Source: HXMU1420-2 sp040830545 (lineage in GTDB: Bacteria > Pseudomonadota > Alphaproteobacteria > Rhodobacterales > Rhodobacteraceae). From it: 58,203 nucleotides of DNA. Numbering within the stretch: the stretch's first letter is position 1; each line of letters opens with the position of its first letter. The stretch spans positions 1-58,203 of the forward strand of contig JBFOMB010000188.1 in assembly GCA_040830545.1 (NCBI GenBank). Direction: 5' to 3'. The notes beneath the pieces were generated by a model. The model made no database searches. It saw nothing but the letters and a program-made list of their open reading frames with translations, and was not told where the DNA came from. Below, in pieces: positions 9,897-18,345 of this stretch. The translations under genes were made by a program, and so were the position numbers.

Positions 9897-10667
9897 ATGG
9901 TGTCCTTGCACGATTTGATCGATCTCGGCCGCTATCCGATTGATTTGCCCGGTTCAACTGCATTGCAGCGGTTAATTGAAGATACCCGGCGCTCGCTGAA
10001 TGATGAAGGTTGTGCGGTTTTGCCGGGCTTTGCCCATGCGGACGGGGTGCGTGCACTGGTGGCCGAAGCGGACAGCGTGGCGCATCAGGCGCATACCTCG
10101 TTCGGGCGGACGAATGCATATTTTTCGAAGGATGATCCAAAGCTGGCGCCGGGCCACCCGGTGCGTCGGTTTTACGACCGGTCCAATGCGTTCATTCCGG
10201 CGGACAATTTTCCGGCCAAGGGTCCGCTGCGGTTCATCTATGAGGCGCCGGGGTTCATGCCCTTCATTCGGGATGCTTTGGATGAACCCGCAGCACGGTT
10301 TTTTCGGTACGACGACCCGCTCGCAGATGTGATTGTGAACATGGTGCATGAGGGGGACGGGTTTCCCTGGCATTTCGACACCAACAATTTCACCGTGACT
10401 CTGGCCATCCAGAATGCGGAGGAAGGCGGGGCGTTTGAATATGTCCCGTCGCTGCGCACGGCTGAGGATGAAAACTACTCTGGTGTGGCGCGCGTATTGA
10501 ATGGGGATCATTCGCTGGTGCGTCGGTTGGAGTTGCAGCCAGGTGACTTGCAGATCTTCAAGGGGAGGTATGCCTTGCATCGTGTCGCGCCGGTCAGTGG
10601 GGCAACCCGGCGCTATGTCGGGATATTCTCGTTTGTTGAGAGAGAGGGCATGTGTGGTGGGGTGTAG
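9897..10667 (+). CDS. 2-oxoglutarate/Fe(II)-dependent oxygenase, HalD/BesD-like
   Basis: A 256-residue non-haem iron oxygenase. The double-stranded beta-helix carries H159-x-D161 in PWHFDTNNF and a distal His at 228 (ALHRVAP). A downstream Arg pair (ATRRYVG) probably binds 2-oxoglutarate. The overall pattern resembles the family of amino-acid halogenases HalD/BesD. True halogenases carry HxG at the iron site; the Asp here predicts a hydroxylase. GGGAG lies 6 nt before the ATG at 9897; the frame extends 20 codons upstream without a better start. Substrate unknown, possibly a free amino acid. Confidence 0.8.
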   Translation: MVSLHDLIDLGRYPIDLPGSTALQRLIEDTRRSLNDEGCAVLPGFAHADGVRALVAEADSVAHQAHTSFGRTNAYFSKDDPKLAPGHPVRRFYDRSNAFIPADNFPAKGPLRFIYEAPGFMPFIRDALDEPAARFFRYDDPLADVIVNMVHEGDGFPWHFDTNNFTVTLAIQNAEEGGAFEYVPSLRTAEDENYSGVARVLNGDHSLVRRLELQPGDLQIFKGRYALHRVAPVSGATRRYVGIFSFVEREGMCGGV

Positions 10668-10669
10668 CG

Positions 10670-10694
10670 GACCCGGCAACTTTACGGCCGGGTC
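10670..10694 (+). terminator. hairpin after the oxygenase gene
   Basis: An 8-bp stem, GACCCGGC and GCCGGGTC, with a 9-base loop, two bases after the stop codon. It is followed by only a short T-containing stretch, so it is a moderate terminator candidate. Confidence 0.5.
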
Positions 10695-10705
10695 TTGCCT
10701 GTGCA

Positions 10706-10942
10706 TCACGAACGGGCGGGTCTGCGCGCGGATTCACTGCGCGACTGAATCCGCTTGGCCGCGCGCCGGAAGAAACCGTACCAGCCGCGATGCGGTGAAG
10801 GCGCGCGCAGGCCCTGGCCCGGTGAGGTGATCGGGACGGTGGGTCCCATACGCACATCGGTTAGCAATGGGCTGTGATGAGCGCCGTTTTTCCAGGGACC
10901 GAGCCCCAGTTTGATCATTGTCATATGGTCATGCGATGTCAT
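10706..10942 (-). CDS. small hypothetical protein, basic
   Basis: A 78-residue frame on the minus strand with an AGAGG-like site before its ATG. The sequence MTMIKLGLGPWKNG followed by a Pro/Gly/Arg-rich body and a strongly basic C-terminus is not obviously a shadow of another gene, since nothing else occupies this interval. No domain is recognised. It may be a small conserved protein of this clade or a chance ORF; the interval between the oxygenase and the WYL regulator is otherwise empty. Confidence 0.4.
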   Translation of the reverse strand: MTSHDHMTMIKLGLGPWKNGAHHSPLLTDVRMGPTVPITSPGQGLRAPSPHRGWYGFFRRAAKRIQSRSESARRPARS

Positions 10943-11062
10943 GCGAAAGCCTCTGGTTTCTGATGAAATTCAGTAAACCGGAACGCCCCTGACACCCCGT
11001 TGGCAGGAGCCTATGGTAGAGTGTCAGGAGGGGATCATCCTAAGGACCTAGGCGGGCGAGAC

Positions 11063-11734
11063 ATGCGAAAATCCACACGTCTTTTCGAGATCATCCAGAT
11101 CTTGCGCGCAGCGGCGGGGCCCGTGCGGGCGGATGATATGGCGGAGGCTTTGGAAGTGTCCGTGCGCACGATTTACAGGGATATCGCGGCGTTACAGGCG
11201 ATGCGGACACCGATCGAGGGTGAAGCCGGTATCGGCTATGTCATGCGCAAAGGGTATGATCTGCCGCCGCTGAACTTTGATGAGGAAGAGGTGGAAGCGT
11301 TGCGCGTGGCGCTGTGCATGCTGGCGCGGTCTGGGGACACATCGCTGATGAAGGCAGCGGACCGGGTGCGGGAGAAGGTCGATGCGCTGCACGGGCCGGC
11401 GGATTGGTTGCAGGTCGCGCCGCATGGGGCACCGCTGGATAATCCACAGGCAGGATGCGTGGCGGTGGCTTCGCTCCGGCGGGCGATCCTGGAAGAACGC
11501 AAACTACAGCTGGTCTATCGGGATGAGGAGGAGGTGGAGACCACGCGGATCGTGCGTCCCGTCGCTGTAATCTATCATCTGCATTGTAACCTGCTGGCTG
11601 CCTGGTGCGAGTTGCGGGCGGGCTTTCGGCATTTCCGGTTGGACCGGATTTATGACTGCACCGAAACCGGCGAACGGTTCGAAGGGCAGGGCGCAGTGCT
11701 GCGGGAAATATGGGCCCCGGAAAACGCGTATTGA
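11063..11734 (+). CDS. WYL-domain (YafY-type) HTH transcriptional regulator
   Basis: A 223-residue regulator. The N-terminal winged HTH of DeoR type is at residues 1-60 (RLFEIIQILRAAAGPVRADDMA, VRTIYRDIAAL). A WYL domain follows at about 140-215, ending in FRHFRLDRIYDC. WYL domains bind ligands such as nucleotides or nucleic acids; the ligand here is unknown. An upstream in-frame start at 11000 would add 21 residues, but the family normally begins MRKSTRLFEI. It converges on the TRAP operon, so control of that operon is possible but not shown. Confidence 0.9.
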   Translation: MRKSTRLFEIIQILRAAAGPVRADDMAEALEVSVRTIYRDIAALQAMRTPIEGEAGIGYVMRKGYDLPPLNFDEEEVEALRVALCMLARSGDTSLMKAADRVREKVDALHGPADWLQVAPHGAPLDNPQAGCVAVASLRRAILEERKLQLVYRDEEEVETTRIVRPVAVIYHLHCNLLAAWCELRAGFRHFRLDRIYDCTETGERFEGQGAVLREIWAPENAY

Positions 11735-11751
11735 GGCGCGCTCGTCCCTCT

Positions 11752-11790
11752 CTGCCGGGCGGTCCTCGCTAAGCGAAGAGCGTCCGGCAG
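11752..11790. terminator. long imperfect hairpin between WYL gene and dctM
   Basis: Outer stem CTGCCGG / CCGGCAG and an inner TCGCT / AGCGA stem, between two genes that converge. No strong U-run on either strand. It probably acts as a bidirectional 3' structure. Confidence 0.45.
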
Positions 11791-11805
11791 GAAGCGATGA
11801 GCGGA

Positions 11806-14466
11806 TCAGAAGCTGAGCGACAGGTCGCGATGACCGGCGTTACAGCTGGCGATGAACAGGGCTTGATCGCGGGTCAGGCGCGGTTGTTGCCGTGCGCCGA
11901 CAGTGCCAGCGATCCCGTCCATATAGGCTTGCAACCCGGGACGCAGATCGGCCTCTGCCGCGGCGCGCCAGACCTTCTGTTCTTCATACTCGGCAAGTGC
12001 CTTTTCGTACTCTTCCATCGCCTTTTCTCGGTCGAGCTTGTTCTTGCGCATGTTCCGCCGCGCCTTCGAGATGGCAGAACCCACATCACGTGCGCCCGGC
12101 ACCGCGTTGATGGTGCTGCCCGCCTGTTTCAGAATCTCTTCCGCCTCTTCAGGTTCCGCGGTTTCGATGGTCGCGCGCAGGCCTGTCAGCATGCTTTCCA
12201 GTTCCAGGAAGGCGGCATTGCCCTCTAGGATTTCCAGCGCCACACGGGCCGGTTCCACCGCGCTGTCTGCCGCACGGCGATAGGCGGCACGCGCCTTGTC
12301 TTCGGCTACAACAAGCTTGTGGAACGTATCATAGGTATCGTTCCACGTCTCCGGAATACCTTCACCGATATGGGCGTGTTCGGCCTCCAGCTCGGCAATC
12401 TCTTCCTGCAGCGCTGCCAGACGGTCAGCCTGCTCGTCGCTGTTGAGGTACTGCGCGTCCTTTTTCAGCTCTTCGATCTCGCGCATGACGGACCGCATCT
12501 GCCGTTCCAGATTGCGCACTTCGCTGTGGGTCGGGCGATACTCTGGCGCGGCTGCCAGAACGGCGTCATGAGCCACAAATGCCTCATCGAGTTTGGTCAG
12601 CGCGTCACCCGCGCTTTCAAACCCTTTGCTCAGATCACCCGACAGCTTCTTCGGCAGAACAGACAGGTCCAGCCCCTGCGCCTTGGCAATCACGGCACGT
12701 ACCGTGTCGCCTTCGGTCAGAAGCGCGGTGTGTGTATAGTCCTCCAGACAAATCTGCAGCTTTGGGTTTCGCGGGGGCGGGGCGGTTTCACCCAGCAGGC
12801 TCACGCGGTTGGGCAGGTAGTTCACCAGTTGCGGATAGTAACCGACAATCCCAAGGGCCGCGAGTTGCAGGCAGATGAAGGCCACAACACCCTGGTAGAT
12901 TTGCGTGGTCTTGACCTCTGGCGGGGCAACGCCACGCAGATAGAACAGTGCAAAGCCGAAAGGAGGTGTCAGGAACGAGGTCTGGATGTTCAGACCAATC
13001 ATGACACCCAGCCAGACAGCCGTGATATTCGCGCTGGGATCAGCCAACAGGATCGGGGCCACGATTGGCACCACAACCACGGCAATCTCGATGAAGTCGA
13101 GGAAGAAGCCCAGGACAAAGATCACCGCCATGACAATCACGAACTGGGTCCAGAACCCGCCTGGAAGGGAATTCAGGAAGTCGCGCACCAGCTCTTCCCC
13201 GCCAAAGGCGCGGAAGGCAGCCGTCAGCATCGCAGCGCCGAGCAGAATGATGAACACCAGCGACGTGGTTTTCGCCGTTTCGATCATCACCTCGTACATG
13301 GTGTTTTCGATCTTGAGCACGCGCAGGCCGCTCCAGATCAGGGCGATGAGGATCAGCGCCACGGCCACGACACCAATCCAGATGCCGGTCATGTCACCGC
13401 CGTTCACCAGAACGGATTTGACGTTCATCTCGTAGTTCGACAGCGCATAGGCCACCATGGCCAGGCCGATGATGCCCACAATCGCAGGAATAAAAGTCCC
13501 GCGTTGGTTTTCCGTCAGACGATAGCCCGCCATGATCAACGCACCTGCGGCCCCGATGGCCCCGGCCTGGTTCACCGTGGCAATGCCGCCGATGATGGAG
13601 CCCAGCACGAGGAAGATCAGTGCAAGTGGCGGCACAAGCGTCAGCAGCACATTGCCCCAGAACTTTGCGTCCCGCGCGCCGTCATACGGCACAGCTGGTG
13701 CGGCCTTGGGACGGAACAGCGCAAAGCACAGGATGAACAACATGTAGATCAGCACAAGCACGATACCCGGCACAAACGCGCCCAGGAACATCTCGCCCGC
13801 AGAGGTCGGTACCACAGCGTAGGAAGACGGCATCGACAGTTCGCCGGTCACGTCCTTGTAGAGCGCGGTACGGGCTGTGCCCGCCTGGTCAGCGGCACCG
13901 GCCAGCTGGTCGGCGAGGATGATCAGAACGATGGAGGGTGGGATGATCTGCCCCAACGTACCCGAGGCCGCAATTGTGCCAGTTGCCAGCGGTTTGGAGT
14001 AATTGTTGCGCAGCATCGCGGGCAAGGAGATCAGGCCCATGGCCACCACTGTTGCGCCAACGATGCCCGTCGTCGCGGCCAGCAAAGCGCCCACAAAGAC
14101 AACCGAAATGCCCAAGCCGCCCGGTACCGGGCCGAAAAGCTGCGCCATGGTGACCAACAGGTCCTCGGCAATCTTCGACTTCTGCAGCATGATGCCCATG
14201 AAGATGAAGAGCGGAATGGCGATCAGGGTATCTCGTTCAACTTCCCAATAGACCCCTCGGAGGTTGGTCACCCCGGCTGAGAGCCATTGGTAGGGGCCAC
14301 CGGAGTGGAAGTAGGCCTCGGAGTTGCTTTCGAAGAGGTAACCAGCGCCAGCGGCCAGCACGATGGTGATGATTGCAGCGCCGGGCAGGGCGAAGGCCAC
14401 CGGATAGCCGGAGCCTAGGGCACCGGCCATGATGATGACGAGCAGGGCGAGAAAGAAGAGTTCCAT
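11806..14466 (-). CDS. dctM: TRAP transporter large permease DctM with long C-terminal coiled-coil extension
   Basis: An 886-residue protein, about twice the usual DctM length. Residues 1 to about 560 are polytopic and carry DctM hallmarks (IPLFIFMGIML, GALLAATTGIVGATVVAMGLISLP, ASGTLGQIIPPSI, GLNIQTSFLTPPFGFALFYLRG). They form the Na+-coupled translocation subunit. The last about 320 residues, from roughly NPKLQICLED on, are soluble and rich in Glu, Lys and Ala, with heptad-like helices (REIEELKKDAQ, LQEEIAELEAE, KAMEEYEKALAEYEEQ) that suggest cytoplasmic coiled coil. It overlaps neither neighbour and lies 14 bases after dctQ. The tail's role is unknown. Confidence 0.93.
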   Translation of the reverse strand: MELFFLALLVIIMAGALGSGYPVAFALPGAAIITIVLAAGAGYLFESNSEAYFHSGGPYQWLSAGVTNLRGVYWEVERDTLIAIPLFIFMGIMLQKSKIAEDLLVTMAQLFGPVPGGLGISVVFVGALLAATTGIVGATVVAMGLISLPAMLRNNYSKPLATGTIAASGTLGQIIPPSIVLIILADQLAGAADQAGTARTALYKDVTGELSMPSSYAVVPTSAGEMFLGAFVPGIVLVLIYMLFILCFALFRPKAAPAVPYDGARDAKFWGNVLLTLVPPLALIFLVLGSIIGGIATVNQAGAIGAAGALIMAGYRLTENQRGTFIPAIVGIIGLAMVAYALSNYEMNVKSVLVNGGDMTGIWIGVVAVALILIALIWSGLRVLKIENTMYEVMIETAKTTSLVFIILLGAAMLTAAFRAFGGEELVRDFLNSLPGGFWTQFVIVMAVIFVLGFFLDFIEIAVVVVPIVAPILLADPSANITAVWLGVMIGLNIQTSFLTPPFGFALFYLRGVAPPEVKTTQIYQGVVAFICLQLAALGIVGYYPQLVNYLPNRVSLLGETAPPPRNPKLQICLEDYTHTALLTEGDTVRAVIAKAQGLDLSVLPKKLSGDLSKGFESAGDALTKLDEAFVAHDAVLAAAPEYRPTHSEVRNLERQMRSVMREIEELKKDAQYLNSDEQADRLAALQEEIAELEAEHAHIGEGIPETWNDTYDTFHKLVVAEDKARAAYRRAADSAVEPARVALEILEGNAAFLELESMLTGLRATIETAEPEEAEEILKQAGSTINAVPGARDVGSAISKARRNMRKNKLDREKAMEEYEKALAEYEEQKVWRAAAEADLRPGLQAYMDGIAGTVGARQQPRLTRDQALFIASCNAGHRDLSLSF

Positions 14467-14480
14467 GTGTCAGTCCTGCC

Positions 14481-15473
14481 TTAGGTCACAACCGCGTCGT
14501 GGTCTTTGTGGCCGCGTTCGCCCCGGGCGTCTGCGACAGCTTCGAAATAATAGCTGACGAACTGGATCAGCATGGTGACGGCAAAGATGCCAAGGAATGC
14601 GGCCATCTGGTACTTGGTATACGCGCCGGAAGTGCCGGTCTGGCTAACCTCGAAGTTCTTTACAGGCGAGTTGATGATCGACTGGGCGGATCCCATGCCA
14701 ATCACGATAATGCACCAGCAGGTCGTGATCCCCAGTAGGATGGTTCCGACCGTGTTGACCTTGCCTTTGCCCCGTGGGCTGAACCCGGCATAGAACACGT
14801 CAACGCGCACATGGCCTTCTTCCAGCAGGGTATAGGCCGAGGCGAACAGGAACAGCGCGGCGTACCAGTAGCGCACAAGGTCCCCCATCAGCGCCTGTTC
14901 GTACGAGAAGATGAAGCGCGAGAACACGATCAGCAATTCGGCAATCACGATCAGTAGTGCCAGCCAGTGAAAGCCCAGCGTGCGTGTGAACAGCGCGAGG
15001 ACAAAGCCTAGGATGATGCTGGGCAGGTGCACCCAGGTGGCGATGTACTGGGCACGGATCATGTTCAGAACCGTTTCATCCGACAGGAACCGGCCCAGCA
15101 GGCTTTCCACCCGCATGAAGCTGACGATTCCATCGGCGATCCCGACGAAAAGCACTGCAAAGAAACAGGCCCGGATCAGATAGGCGTTGAAAGCGCCGAT
15201 TTTGCGCGCCTCATAACGCAGCGAGGCGTTGCCGTTGCGTGCGACCCAGGCCCCGGCGCCAATGACAGCCAGAACATAAAGCCCCGCCACGACCCAGACC
15301 CGGCCATCACCCCCGGTGAACAGGGCAGAGAGGGGCGGGAAACCCATCCACACAATCAGGATATTGTTGATCAGGAAGGCGGCCAGAACGCTCAGCATGG
15401 TCCATCCAAAGAACCTGACAAGCGGGGCAGGCGGCCCGATGGGTGAAATCGTGTCGGTTGGCGTTGCGCTCAC
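14481..15473 (-). CDS. dctQ: TRAP transporter small permease DctQ, extended
   Basis: A 330-residue membrane protein; ordinary DctQ subunits have about 160-200 residues. The C-terminal half has the usual small-permease pattern (SYEQALMGDLVRYWYAALFLFASAYTLLEEGHVRVDVFY). The N-terminal half adds about three or four extra membrane segments. Enlarged small subunits are known with transporters of 2-oxo acids and related substrates. It sits between dctP and dctM and ends in a charged tail (ARGERGHKDHDAVVT). Confidence 0.9.
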   Translation of the reverse strand: MSATPTDTISPIGPPAPLVRFFGWTMLSVLAAFLINNILIVWMGFPPLSALFTGGDGRVWVVAGLYVLAVIGAGAWVARNGNASLRYEARKIGAFNAYLIRACFFAVLFVGIADGIVSFMRVESLLGRFLSDETVLNMIRAQYIATWVHLPSIILGFVLALFTRTLGFHWLALLIVIAELLIVFSRFIFSYEQALMGDLVRYWYAALFLFASAYTLLEEGHVRVDVFYAGFSPRGKGKVNTVGTILLGITTCWCIIVIGMGSAQSIINSPVKNFEVSQTGTSGAYTKYQMAAFLGIFAVTMLIQFVSYYFEAVADARGERGHKDHDAVVT

Positions 15474-15554
15474 GGCGTGTCCCCCGGGTCTGTCTGTGTC
15501 GGCGCTGCCTTGTTCAGGTCACGTGGACGTGACTGTTCAGAGGGCAGATAGAGA

Positions 15555-15583
15555 ACAGGAGCCGGAAGAAATCCGGCTCCTGT
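15555..15583 (-). other. dctP-dctQ intergenic stem-loop
   Basis: A perfect 12-bp stem (ACAGGAGCCGGA / TCCGGCTCCTGT) with a 5-base loop, in the 133-base gap after dctP. There is no U-run, so it is more likely a 3' stabiliser or partial terminator. It would let the binding-protein gene be expressed above the membrane genes, an arrangement common in binding-protein operons. The ABC transporter at 34137-34160 has an equivalent. Confidence 0.65.
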
Positions 15584-15606
15584 CTGATTGGCTATGCGAA
15601 GGGCAA

Positions 15607-16695
15607 TCAGCCGATGCCCAGCACGCGGTTCCGCTGATTGATGTACTGGACATCAAACAGGGCGATGGATGTGCCGATCTCGCGTAGCGAGGACTGGAAC
15701 GCATCGTCGATCCTTGCCGCTAGCTCGGAATGCGCGCGTGTTTCCTCGAACACTTCTTCTGCCGCTTCACCGAAGGCATCCCAGGTGTCGTCATTGAAGT
15801 TGCGCACTTCGACGCCATGTTCTTCAACCAGCTTTTTCAGGTAAATACCGTTGTTTGCGTGGTTTTCTTCAAGCGACTTGTGGTGCTCTTCATAGCATGC
15901 CGCTTCGATCACGGCGCGTTCCCAATCGGTCAGGCCGTCATAGAAGGCACGGTTCATGCCAAAGCCCAGACCGCCGCCCGGCTCGTGCATACCAGCGGTA
16001 TAGTAGTACTTGGCCGCTTCGTAGAACTTCATGAAGTAGTCGTTGTAGGGACCAACCCATTCGGTCGCTTCGATGGCACCGGAAACCAGGTTTTCGTAGA
16101 TCTGGCCGCCCGGCAGGGACACAGTGGACGCGCCCAGTTTGGACAGAACCTGACCGCCGAGGCCCGGAATACGCATTTTCAAACCCTGGAAGTCTTCGGG
16201 GCCATTGATTTCCTTGTTGAACCAGCCGCCGGCCTGATCCGGGGTCTGACCGCAAGGCAGCGCCTTCAGCCCGAATTCGCCCGAAATTTCGTCCCACAGT
16301 TCCTGGCCACCAGCGAACTGGATCCATGCGTTCCATTCGTTGTTGGACATGCCGAACGGCACGGAGGTGAAGTAGGCAAAACCCGGGTGCTTACCGATCC
16401 AGTAATAGTCAGCCGCGATGTAGGCCTGGCTGTTGCCGGCGGCGACTTCGTCGAACACGTCGAATGCGCCAACACGTTCACCGGCTGCAAAGTATTCCAC
16501 GTTGAACGCGCCGTTGCCCAGTTGCTGGATGCGGGACGCCAGACGCTGTGCCGAGATACCCAGACCCGGGAAGTCCCGCGGCCAGGTCGACACGATGGTC
16601 AGCTGCTTGGCATTTTGCGCATTGACGGCCGGAGCGGCCAGCGCGGTGCCTGCTGCACCAATGCCTGCGGCTTTGATAAACTTACGACGATCCAT
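15607..16695 (-). CDS. dctP: TRAP transporter substrate-binding protein DctP (TakP-like)
   Basis: A 362-residue periplasmic receptor. It starts MDRRKFIKAAGIGAAG, a twin-arginine signal, with likely cleavage after APAVNA. Conserved features include GGWFNKEINGPEDFQGLKMRI, where the Arg binds the substrate carboxylate, and GAIEATEWVGPYND. The latter Glu-Trp motif and overall pattern resemble TakP of Rhodobacter sphaeroides, which binds 2-oxo acids as a Na+ complex. The substrate is therefore a carboxylic acid, probably a 2-oxo acid or relative; this is inference. First gene of the dctPQM operon. Confidence 0.95.
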   Translation of the reverse strand: MDRRKFIKAAGIGAAGTALAAPAVNAQNAKQLTIVSTWPRDFPGLGISAQRLASRIQQLGNGAFNVEYFAAGERVGAFDVFDEVAAGNSQAYIAADYYWIGKHPGFAYFTSVPFGMSNNEWNAWIQFAGGQELWDEISGEFGLKALPCGQTPDQAGGWFNKEINGPEDFQGLKMRIPGLGGQVLSKLGASTVSLPGGQIYENLVSGAIEATEWVGPYNDYFMKFYEAAKYYYTAGMHEPGGGLGFGMNRAFYDGLTDWERAVIEAACYEEHHKSLEENHANNGIYLKKLVEEHGVEVRNFNDDTWDAFGEAAEEVFEETRAHSELAARIDDAFQSSLREIGTSIALFDVQYINQRNRVLGIG

Positions 16696-16834
16696 ATTCG
16701 GTTTCCCTCCCGGTTTTTTGGTCGTTTTTCGCGTTGAATGCGGTCACATCCAATGGCTCCCCCGAGGGACGCGACCACAATGCCCCGCCACGGTATTCAG
16801 AACCCTGCGGATTGCAACTGTTTCACATTCTATT

Positions 16835-16855
16835 TTGGTAAAAATATTTGACCAA
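16835..16855. promoter_or_regulatory. inverted repeat upstream of dctP
   Basis: TTGGT-N11-ACCAA in a very AT-rich stretch about 140 bases upstream of dctP, inside the 245-base gap between dctP and bpt. GntR-family regulators of TRAP operons often bind TTGGT/ACCAA-type half sites, but usually with closer spacing, so the assignment is tentative. Nothing else in the gap could be supported. Confidence 0.3.
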
Positions 16856-16940
16856 TGAGGCGAATTGTCCCGGCTGCCCTTAGGTCAACTATCTGAAACT
16901 GCACAATTGGTAGGCTGTGTGTTCTCACAGGAACCTGATG

Positions 16941-17762
16941 CTACCCGCGGGTCGGGCGCGTGTCCGGCAAGTGGATATTGGCCACCTGTTCCGCAATCGG
17001 ATCGGTCGACAGAGGGTGCATGGCGTTGGAAAACGTCTCCGGATCATCGACCGACTGCCAGCCACCCTTGTAATAGACTTCAAGCCCGGAAAAGCGGGCC
17101 TTGTACCCCATCTTGGGACTGCCGGGGACCCAGTAGCCCAGATAGACATACGGCAGGCCTGCCTCGCGCGCGATTTGGATATGGTCCAGGATCATGAAGG
17201 TTCCGGGGCTCATCCGTTCCAGATCAGGGTCAAAGAAGGAGTAGACCATGCTGATCCCGTCTTCCAGCACGTCGGTCAGGCTGACGGCGGACAGGGTTTC
17301 ATCCTCAGGATCGGCATATTCGACAACGCGGCTGCGCACGGGGGTCTCTTCGATCATCGAGGCGAATTCGAAGATGTCCATGTCCGCCATGCCACCATCC
17401 GCATGCCGCGCATCCAGATAACTGCGAAACAGGGCGAACTGATCATCCGTGGCCCAGGGCGAATTGGCGCTGCGCACCAAGTGGCGATTGCGGCGGGACA
17501 CACGTTTCTGGCTGCTGGTCGGGGTGAAGCGTGCCACATCGATTCGAGCGGACAAACAGGCCGAGCATTCAGCGCAGGACGGTCGGTACAGCACGTTTTG
17601 CGAGCGACGGAACCCCTGACGCGACAGGCTGTCATTCAGCCGCTGTGCACTGTCCCCCTGCAGCGCTGTGAACAGCTTCCGTTCCATCCGTCCGGGCAGG
17701 TACGGGCAGGTCTGCGGCGCAGTGACATAAAATTGCGGCGCAAGGGGCAGGGAATGGCGCAT
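16941..17762 (-). CDS. bpt: arginyltransferase family protein Bpt (leucyl-transferase to N-terminal Asp/Glu)
   Basis: A 273-residue tRNA-dependent aminoacyl-protein transferase that marks proteins with N-terminal Asp or Glu for ClpAP degradation (N-degron pathway). The N-terminal domain shows CPYLPGRMERKLFT and the cysteine cluster CAECSAC followed by RIDVARF. The C-terminal GNAT-like domain shows YLGYWVPGSPKMGYKARFSGLE. This matches Bpt, which in bacteria transfers leucine to acidic N-termini. The length is right, and the start ATG lies in a well-placed region with no competing upstream start. Confidence 0.95.
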   Translation of the reverse strand: MRHSLPLAPQFYVTAPQTCPYLPGRMERKLFTALQGDSAQRLNDSLSRQGFRRSQNVLYRPSCAECSACLSARIDVARFTPTSSQKRVSRRNRHLVRSANSPWATDDQFALFRSYLDARHADGGMADMDIFEFASMIEETPVRSRVVEYADPEDETLSAVSLTDVLEDGISMVYSFFDPDLERMSPGTFMILDHIQIAREAGLPYVYLGYWVPGSPKMGYKARFSGLEVYYKGGWQSVDDPETFSNAMHPLSTDPIAEQVANIHLPDTRPTRG

Positions 17763-17835
17763 AACGGTCCTTACCGGGCAAAATCAGCGGGATGATAACA
17801 ATGCCCTGGGAACGTGCCTAGTCCCCAGTTACAGC

Positions 17836-18273
17836 TTATCCCGCGCTGCGCCGGTTCAGGACCACGGTGCCCAGAACCATGTCGGTCAGCCCCTGACCAC
17901 GCGCGCCGGTCAGCATCATAACGACCGAGATGACTTGCGCGATGGGGAAGGCGAAGGACAGGTAATAGCCGATGGTGTGCAACAGTGCTGTGGACCCATC
18001 TAGCCGCTCGCCATCCATGGTGCGAAACTCGATCGCGGCAAAGCGCATGCCCAGCGTGGCGGACCCGCCTGCCAGAGTCGCGACGCGGTAGACAAAGCTT
18101 AGCACAGCAAACAGCAACGGCAGAAAGAACAGGCCAACAAAGGCGGTGAACGGGATCGCGACCACACAGAGTATCGCGATCAGCACCGTGTCCACGACCC
18201 AGGCCAACAATCGTTTGACCGGGACGCCTTCGTAAAACTGGTATTGCCGTTCGGGATCGGGAAGATGGTACAT
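17836..18273 (-). CDS. RDD family membrane protein
   Basis: A 145-residue inner-membrane protein with the RDD pattern: an N-terminal FYEGVPVKRLLAWVVDTVLI (Arg-Asp in the first helix), a second hydrophobic pair, and GGSATLGMRFAAIEFRTMDG. Four hydrophobic segments are visible. RDD proteins have no agreed function, though some take part in ion exchange. It lies downstream of the DUF2852 gene on the same strand. Confidence 0.9.
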   Translation of the reverse strand: MYHLPDPERQYQFYEGVPVKRLLAWVVDTVLIAILCVVAIPFTAFVGLFFLPLLFAVLSFVYRVATLAGGSATLGMRFAAIEFRTMDGERLDGSTALLHTIGYYLSFAFPIAQVISVVMMLTGARGQGLTDMVLGTVVLNRRSAG

Positions 18274-18301
18274 GGGGCCGTTCGTGTTTGGAAAATGAGG
18301 T

Positions 18302-18322
18302 GCCCCCGCAGGATGCGGGGGC
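18302..18322. terminator. hairpin between DUF2852 and RDD genes
   Basis: A perfect 8-bp stem, GCCCCCGC / GCGGGGGC, with an AGGAT loop, in the gap after the DUF2852 gene. No strong U-run follows on the minus strand, so termination is probably partial. Confidence 0.5.
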
Positions 18323-18345
18323 GGGTCTTGGGCGAGGTATCCGGA

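Noticed and set aside
12319..14280. 653-codon open frame on the + strand opposite dctM
   Set aside because: Antisense shadow of a clear TRAP permease gene; the translation is rich in His, Gln, Arg and Asp with no domain.
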